Shown here: positions 58,375-64,000 of the stretch, in pieces | Numbering within the stretch: position 1 is the first letter of the stretch | How the letters are laid out: each line of letters opens with the position of its first letter | Origin: Bretschneidera sinensis | Taxonomy: Eukaryota; Streptophyta; Magnoliopsida; Brassicales; Akaniaceae | NCBI GenBank assembly: GCA_023935145.1 | Contig: CM043698.1 | Span: 146,181,125 to 146,245,124 of the forward strand | Direction: 5' to 3' | Length of the DNA: 64,000 nt | The notes under the pieces: model-generated | The model's database searches: none | Told to the model about the DNA's origin: nothing | The model's input: only the letters and a program-made list of their open reading frames with translations | Translations under genes and position numbers: made by a program

Positions 58375-59631
58375 ATGAGTGACAAAATCCGTATTAAACT
58401 CACAACAAGTGGACCTAATGCGCCTAAAAAGCCAAGGTCTTCAAAACCTTCGGCTTCGGAGTCGAAAGGGAAGGGCGCAGCAGGATCATCCAGCAAGGAG
58501 CCCATAACAGAGCTGGAGCAGACTCTGTTTTACAGCCCAGCGGCTCATAAGAGGTATAATTCAGTAATCCGTCACAAGAAAATCATGACGGGTAGAGTCG
58601 TTGATTTCGACTCTATTCGCCATGGTAATTTCGATATTCTACCAGCCTTTGAGGCAATAAAACTGACCCCACTGGTCAGAATTCATGAAAAGTATTACCC
58701 GCGACTGGTTCATCAGTTCTATGCGAACTTGGTGAAACCCAGTCCTCTGGCTCTGAGATTCAGAACCAGAGTTAGCTGTGTGGAGTTTGAGGTCAACACT
58801 GACCTCTTGATGAGCATTCTGAGAATCCCTATAAGGGGGGTTCAATGGAGTCTGGATGGATGGCCAGACAACTTTGAAGTTGAGGAGGCATGTCGGATAG
58901 TCAGGGGCAACCCTAACTATGTGTACAGACCCACTACATTTCACACATGTAGTGACTTGCCCCTCGACTCAAAGTTGTTTCAGTTGATTGTCAGTTGAAC
59001 CATCCACCCAAGACTCGGGAGTCGAGGGTATTTATCTAAAATAGATACGGTATTGATTTGGTGCCTAAAATTGGGGCACCACTTCAATATATATCCTCTG
59101 CTGCTCGCCAACATGATAAACGGCGAAGCAAACGACTCCAGATGTATTCCTTATGGAATGCTCATTACGCTCATCTTCCAGCACTTTCGGGTACCTTTGT
59201 CTGTCTCCGAGGCTCAGGATATCGGATTGACGGACATCATCAACATCTCATCTCTGAAAAAGATGGGATGTACTGTTCGTGAAGGGTTCCTCTATCCGAA
59301 GGCCGGAAAGCGCCTAAGGATCCGAGAGGATGCGAGTGACAGTGATGAGGATGCTGATACGGCTGCTGAGATGGAGACGGATACCCGAGCACCTCCCGTT
59401 GGTGACTCGAGTACTGGTCAGACTGGTTATGGTGATATCCTACGAGCTATCACGAGTCTTCAGATGACGATGGAGTCTGATTTTCAGTCCATGCAGTCAG
59501 ATTACCAGAGGCTGAGCTCCTCCATAGACCACCTACGGGACGACTTCGAGTTACATCGAGAGCACACCGAGGGTTCCCTAGCTGAGATTAGGGAACTTCT
59601 TCATGACAGCTCGGACTCTCTCACACCATGA
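58375..59631 (+). pseudogene. Sirevirus element 2 third ORF, one premature stop
   Basis: A 418-codon frame from ATG 58375, broken only by TGA at 58996-58998, where element 1 has TGG (IVSWTIYP). Domains: basic Ser/Lys/Pro-rich N-terminus (residues 1-50), a central plant-transposon-protein-like domain (YPRLVHQFYANLVKPSP, ILRIPIRGVQWSLDGWPDNF, GHHFNIYPLLLANMINGE), an acidic stretch (DASDSDEDADTAAEME) and a predicted coiled coil (LSSSIDHLRDDFELHREHTE). No signal peptide or membrane segment is visible, so an envelope role is doubtful. Function unknown. Confidence 0.8.
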
Positions 59632-60018
59632 GTCTCTATCTTTTATCTGTACTTAGCGCTTTTCCAGTTTTTGTCACATAGCACGGATATCTCATGTATA
59701 TTTTTCTTAGTTATGGCTCTGTGAGGCCCTGCTTGTATTGACTTTTTCTCTATGATGATGTAATACTATTAGCCATATTTCTTGCATTTATTTACGCTAT
59801 TTGTGATATGTTAGAACTGTTTTAAAACTCTGTTTGGTCACTAAAACTGCTATAAAATGCTTATATGCTTGAAAAACTTCCGGTTCTTCCCGGGAAGGCT
59901 TCTGAAATTCGAATGAAGCCAAATCTTCGCGTACATCTTTGTATTCTTATAACCTATTTGATTGTATTAGTTAAGTAGCTTATTTTTTATGTTATGCCCC
60001 CTTTGGTTACTGTTGTCA

Positions 60019-60302
60019 AAACGGGGGAGAAAAATGAGAAAAACGAGAAAATCTAAGTAAAACGCAACCAATGCATAGATTTAGGGGGAGCGTTGCTCCA
60101 TAACTTTGCTAAAATGTTAATTGATTGGTTGAGTTTGATTCTAGATTGGTTGAAAGAAATATAAACTGTGTTTGCTTGTTTACAGGGTGGTTTTTCTAGA
60201 AAAACAGAGGAGACTCTGTCCAATTTTTTGAAAAATCCTATCACTTAGTTTTTAAAACTGTTTTTACATTATTAGTTTTGTCATCATCAAAAAGGAGGAG
60301 AT
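60019..60302 (+). promoter_or_regulatory. Polypurine tracts before the 3' LTR (element 2)
   Basis: AAAACGGGGGAGAAAAATGAG at about 60019, TTTAGGGGGAGC at about 60081 and AAAAAGGAGGAGAT at 60289-60302, the last touching the LTR. The last one is the standard plus-strand primer; extra internal tracts are described for Sireviruses. The bases between 59632 and 60302 are otherwise non-coding. Confidence 0.75.
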
Positions 60303-61551
60303 TGTTGACCCTCGCCCGTATTTTAATGATGGCAAAACACAACTGTTATTTAACTAACATGTTTAAACTAAGTTGTATTAAGGATCAAACACATTCAACC
60401 AAGGAACAAAGTGCAAAAACTCGAACCAAATCAAGTATCAAATGAAGACTGAAGATCTAGAATAGGTCTTAAGGTTTAGAACCAATGTAAGTCTCACTCA
60501 TACATTGTATTAGCTTGTTCAATGGCTCAAACACAAAAGGTTTTTCTAAAACCATTATTTTTAAATGTTTTTGATGAAAAACAGAAGAAAAACTGGGTTG
60601 GAAGACAACCCAGTCGACTGGGTACATATACCAGTCGACTGGTAAATGGGTCAGAAGGTACCCAGTTGACTGAATGAATTAACCCAGTCAACTGGTACTT
60701 TGACCAGTAGTTTCCCAGTCGACTGGATGAATCAACTCAGTCGACTGGTAAAATGGACAGAAAGTCCCCAGTCAACTGGGTGATATATACCAGTCGACTG
60801 GATACCCAGAAGGTCTGAAAACGAGTATTTTTCAAGTAAACCCAGTCGACTGGTATCTCGACCCAGTCGACTGGTAATTCAAAAATATGACCGTTGGACT
60901 CCAAATCTGAACGTTTTAAAGTAAATCTTTTTCAAATTAAAGTCCAAAACGGCCATATTAATTTATTGCTATATAAACCCATTCAGCAAAGCATTCAATA
61001 ACAAGAAGCACATATTCAAAAAGAGTTGATCTCATATAATCAAGTTTTTATACTCTTGAAACACAAAAAGCTTTGAAATAATCTTGTTGAGCCATTTCTT
61101 CAAGCTTTACTTTGAAAGAGAGACATTTCTGTTGTAATAAGCTTTCATTTGCTGTCTCTTTACCTTTTACTTTACACCATCTTTGTAAAGGGATTACTTC
61201 CGAGAGGAAGGGGAAACTTCCGAAAGGAAGGGGATTTTTCGGTTTAAGCAATTCCTGTAAATTGCTTGTGCACGGTTTGTGCAACACCCGGCTAAGTTGT
61301 GCGACTAAGTTTTCTTAGTGGATTACTTCAAGGAGTTCCTTGAAGAGAGTGGACGTAGGGTCGGAACGAATCCGATATTGCTGAACCACTATAACTGTGT
61401 TTGCATCCTCTTTCCTTAAACTCTTTATTTACAGCTTATTACTTGTATTAATTATTTGTTGTTTATTAGTTTTTATAAACTTGTATAAATTTCGCAAAAG
61501 TTTTTAAAAACCCAATTCACCCCCCCTCTTGGGTTGAAACCTCGAGCTACA
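60303..61551 (+). repeat. 3' LTR of Sirevirus element 2
   Basis: 1249 bp. TATATAA at 60970-60976, hairpins at 61197-61210, 61217-61230 and 61246-61267 all intact, palindrome array at 60608-60876 with several CG-site changes. Confidence 0.93.
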
Positions 61552-63331
61552 TAGATTTTTACTGATAAAAACAAATATAATTGTAGAATCAAGAAATATT
61601 GAATTATTTGAATAAATATATCATAATAAACACATGCAATAAATGAATGAATAATAAAAAATCCTAGAAAACGTTTAAGCTTAATATCACAAACGGTATC
61701 TTCTGAAAAAGAAGTAGGACGAAGTAAAAGAGCTAGAACTGAGACAAACTTTGGTCCAAATGTGGTAATTGCTTTTTTTAACAAAAGATAACCCTAAAAC
61801 TTATCAAGATGCCATGAAATCTGTGGATGCTAATTTTTGGAAAAATGCTATTAATAGTGAACTTGAATCTATAATGGTTAATCACACATGGGAATTAGTA
61901 GACTTGCCTAAATGATGTAAAACAATAGGTTGTAAATGGGTTTTTAAAAGGAAAATGAAATTTAATGGCACAATAGAAAATTTTAAGGCAAGATTAATTG
62001 CTATGGGTTATATTCAAAGAGAATGAGTAGATCACTTTGACATATACTCTCCCGCTACTAAAATAGTTACTATAAGAATTTTGATAGCCCTTGCAACTAT
62101 TCATAAATTATGCATACATCTAATGAATGTAAAAACTGCATTTTTAAATGGTGAACTAGATGAAGAGATATATATGGAACAACCAAAGGGGTTTATAGTT
62201 CTTGGACAAAAAAAAAGTGTGTAATCTTGTAAAATCCTTGTATGGATTAAAACAAGAATCAAGGCAATAGAATGATAAATTTAATAAAACTCTTGTTTCA
62301 AATGGATTTGTTGTGAATGAATCTGACAGTTGTGTCTATAATAAATTCAATGGAAATTCTAGGGTTGCTATATATTTGTATGTTGATGACATTCATATTT
62401 TTTGGGACTGATATCCATGTGATAAATACAACTAAGTGTTTTTTGTCTTCTCAATTTGATATGAAAGACTTGGGAGAAGCTGATATAATTTTGGATATCA
62501 AAATAATTCATAATAGTGAAGGATTAACTTTAACACAATCTCACTACATTAAGAAGATACTTTAAAAAATTTAATCGTTTTGATTGTGACTTTATAAGAA
62601 CTCCTTATGATCCCAGTATGCATTTGAAAAGGAATAAAAGAATTTCTAAATCACAGTATGAGTATGCCAAGATTATTGGTAGCATGATGTTTCTTTTGAA
62701 CTGTACTCATTATGATATTGCCTATGTTGTGAGTAGATTAAGTAGATATACTCATAATCCTAATCATAATCGTTAGAATGCACTAACTCGGTTGTTGAGA
62801 TACTTGAAAGGGACTACGAATTTTGGACTCTAGTTTACAGGATATCTAGCAGTACTTGAAGGATATTATGATGCAAACTGGGTATCTAACAATGATGAAA
62901 CACACTCTACCAGTGGGTGCGCATTTACCCTTAGAAGAGGAGTTGTATCTTGGAAATCTTCTAAGCAAACTTGCACCACAAGATCAACAATGAAGTCAAA
63001 ATTCATTGCTTTAGAAATGGTAGGTACAAAAGCCGAGTGGTTGAGGAATCTCTTAAATGACATTATCTTATGGATTAAATCAGTTCCTTCAGTTTCTTTG
63101 TACTGCGATTCACAAACTACTATTCTTCGAGTAAAGAACACAGTATATAATGGGAAACAAAGGCATATGCGATTGAGGCATAACATTGTGAGACAACATA
63201 TAAGCAATGGGGTGACAGCCATTGATTTTGTGAGGTTAAAGAGAAATTTAGCAGATCCTCCGACAAAAAGGCTATTGAGAAAAGTGGTCCATGATACATC
63301 GAGGGGGATAAGACTAAAGCAAATAGAGTGA
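61552..63331 (+). pseudogene. Copia-B copy 2, RT and RNase H (decayed)
   Basis: Resumes after the TAGAT duplication with the sequence that followed it in the intact element (ATTTTTACTGATAAAAAC; compare 19523). RT 61800-62560 with KARLIA-type text, KTAFLNGELDEEIYMEQPKG-like text near 62140-62190, and a YVDD motif at about 62379-62390. RNase H 62800-63331 is nearly open ([51 protein letters not shown]). Stops and frameshifts elsewhere. It is a sister copy of 18197-21289. Confidence 0.87.
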
Positions 63332-63884
63332 ACTTCATATGATTGTAACTCAACCTATGTTAATAGAGATCCCATGAAGTAGATTCAATGGTTAAAAAAC
63401 AAGTCACATAGAAACTCAAGGAAAGCACTATTCATATTGTATGTCCTTCCATTTGGTGTAGATAATGCTAATTGCCAAATATAGTAAGGTTGAGTAATAA
63501 ACTCTTAATGAACTCATAATCTGTATTGATGGTGTGTGGCAATACACACTTGATGGGTTCACTTATGTGGGTGTGAAAGTGGTGGTTGCCTTCTATGAGA
63601 GGTAGAGCGAACTCTTTAGAGCACCTATGAAAATCGAGGTAAGGTGCATGTCCATAAGATGTCAAACCGAGAACTTATTAGAGAGAAGATAAAGTGTATA
63701 TGCAAAATTTATATTTACATAAAATAAAATAAAAAGTGATTAGTTCAAGATATTAAGTCACTAATCACTTGTAAATTACATTTGATAATCAAGACATCAA
63801 TTCAAGTCCACAAGACATCGTTGTTCTAATTTCATCATGACCCAAGTTATTTTTCCTCTTGAAATTTTGAATCATGTGGGGGAT
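63332..63884 (+). other. Copia-B copy 2 3' untranslated region
   Basis: Colinear with 21290-21832, ending in the purine tract CATGTGGGGGAT at 63873-63884. Confidence 0.75.
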
Positions 63885-64000
63885 TGTTGAAAAACTATTT
63901 CAAAATTTTTCATTAAAACAATTAACAATTCATGGTCCATTGAATTTTAGATTTTAATATTTGTCTGTAATTTTTTGGTTTTAACAATAGATCTCTCATT
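63885..64000 (+). mobile_element. Copia-B copy 2, right LTR, cut by window end
   Basis: Starts TGTTGAAAAACTATTTC and aligns with 21833 onward, including the first of the AACAATGGATCTCTCATT-type tandem units. The rest lies beyond the window. Confidence 0.8.

Larger units (their letters stand above)
51268..61551 (+). mobile_element. Sirevirus-like Ty1/copia element 2, nearly complete
   Basis: 10,284 bp with LTRs 51268-52515 and 60303-61551 and a perfect 5-bp target duplication TAGAT (51263-51267, 61552-61556). The LTRs differ at just under 30 positions by eye, about 2%, mostly transitions at CG sites, which points to insertion within roughly the last million years at commonly used plant rates. 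It carries a primer site, gag, a TAG, pol, a palindrome array, a third ORF and several purine tracts. Length, layout and the extra ORF fit the Sirevirus lineage. A few stops and frameshifts disable it. Confidence 0.95.

Noticed and set aside
58375..59631. Calling the third ORF an envelope gene
   Set aside because: The position fits, but no signal peptide or membrane segment is visible; the central region looks more like a plant transposon-associated domain.
61048..61318. Small frames of 68-79 aa in the Sirevirus LTR, also at 52077
   Set aside because: They lie in the LTR leader on both strands; one is conserved only because the LTRs are young copies of each other.

Overview
This is a stretch of nuclear DNA from a flowering plant, most likely a eudicot. 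It is A+T rich and packed with nested LTR retrotransposons (Ty1/copia and Ty3/gypsy) plus a CACTA transposon remnant. The only host genes recognised are intronless plant family 1 UDP-glycosyltransferases (UGTs) of the UGT79 type. The species cannot be named from the sequence. No RNA gene, CRISPR array or prokaryotic feature was seen.

The backbone is a tandem array of about four diverged copies of one unit, all on the minus strand. Read along the plus strand, a unit is: (i) a low-copy segment called R1 here; (ii) a remnant of a UGT 3' end; (iii) a minus-strand solo LTR of about 600 bp with CAAT on both sides; (iv) a UGT coding region; (v) its 5' flank; (vi) a spacer called the S block. Unit A (to about 6.39 kb) holds an intact UGT at 3375-4775. 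Unit B (22.6-27.3 kb) holds an intact UGT at 24044-25447 and a piece of a second, different UGT at 26.9-27.3 kb. Unit C (34.6-39.0 kb) has the flanks, but its UGT is missing where a (TA)n tract sits. Unit D (39.04-45.5 kb) keeps only a C-terminal UGT pseudogene.

Transposons separate or break the units. Copia family 'Copia-B' copy 1 (6.39-22.6 kb, plus strand) lies between A and B. It is itself interrupted by Sirevirus-like element 1 (8052-18196, minus strand). A Ty3/gypsy element of Tat type (27337-34604, plus strand, two RNase H domains) lies between B and C. A block with a copia remnant (39.26-44.17 kb) splits R1 in unit D. A CACTA (En/Spm) remnant ends at 49722 inside Copia-B copy 2. That copy is in turn split by a younger Sirevirus-like element 2 (51268-61551, plus strand), which has matching LTRs, a perfect TAGAT target duplication, a tRNA-iMet primer site and gag, pol and a third ORF. 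The window ends in the 3' LTR of Copia-B copy 2.

Only the two UGTs look like working protein genes. All transposon frames carry stops or frameshifts, though the changes in element 2 are few. The most interesting signals are: an in-frame TAG between gag and protease kept in both diverged Sirevirus copies; arrays of the 12-bp palindrome CCAGTCGACTGG in the LTRs and upstream of the third ORF; a row of small hairpins in the Sirevirus 5' leader whose stems covary between copies; a solo LTR just downstream of every UGT that may supply the transcript end; and the stepwise loss of UGT copies. I did not find a clearly new biochemical system.
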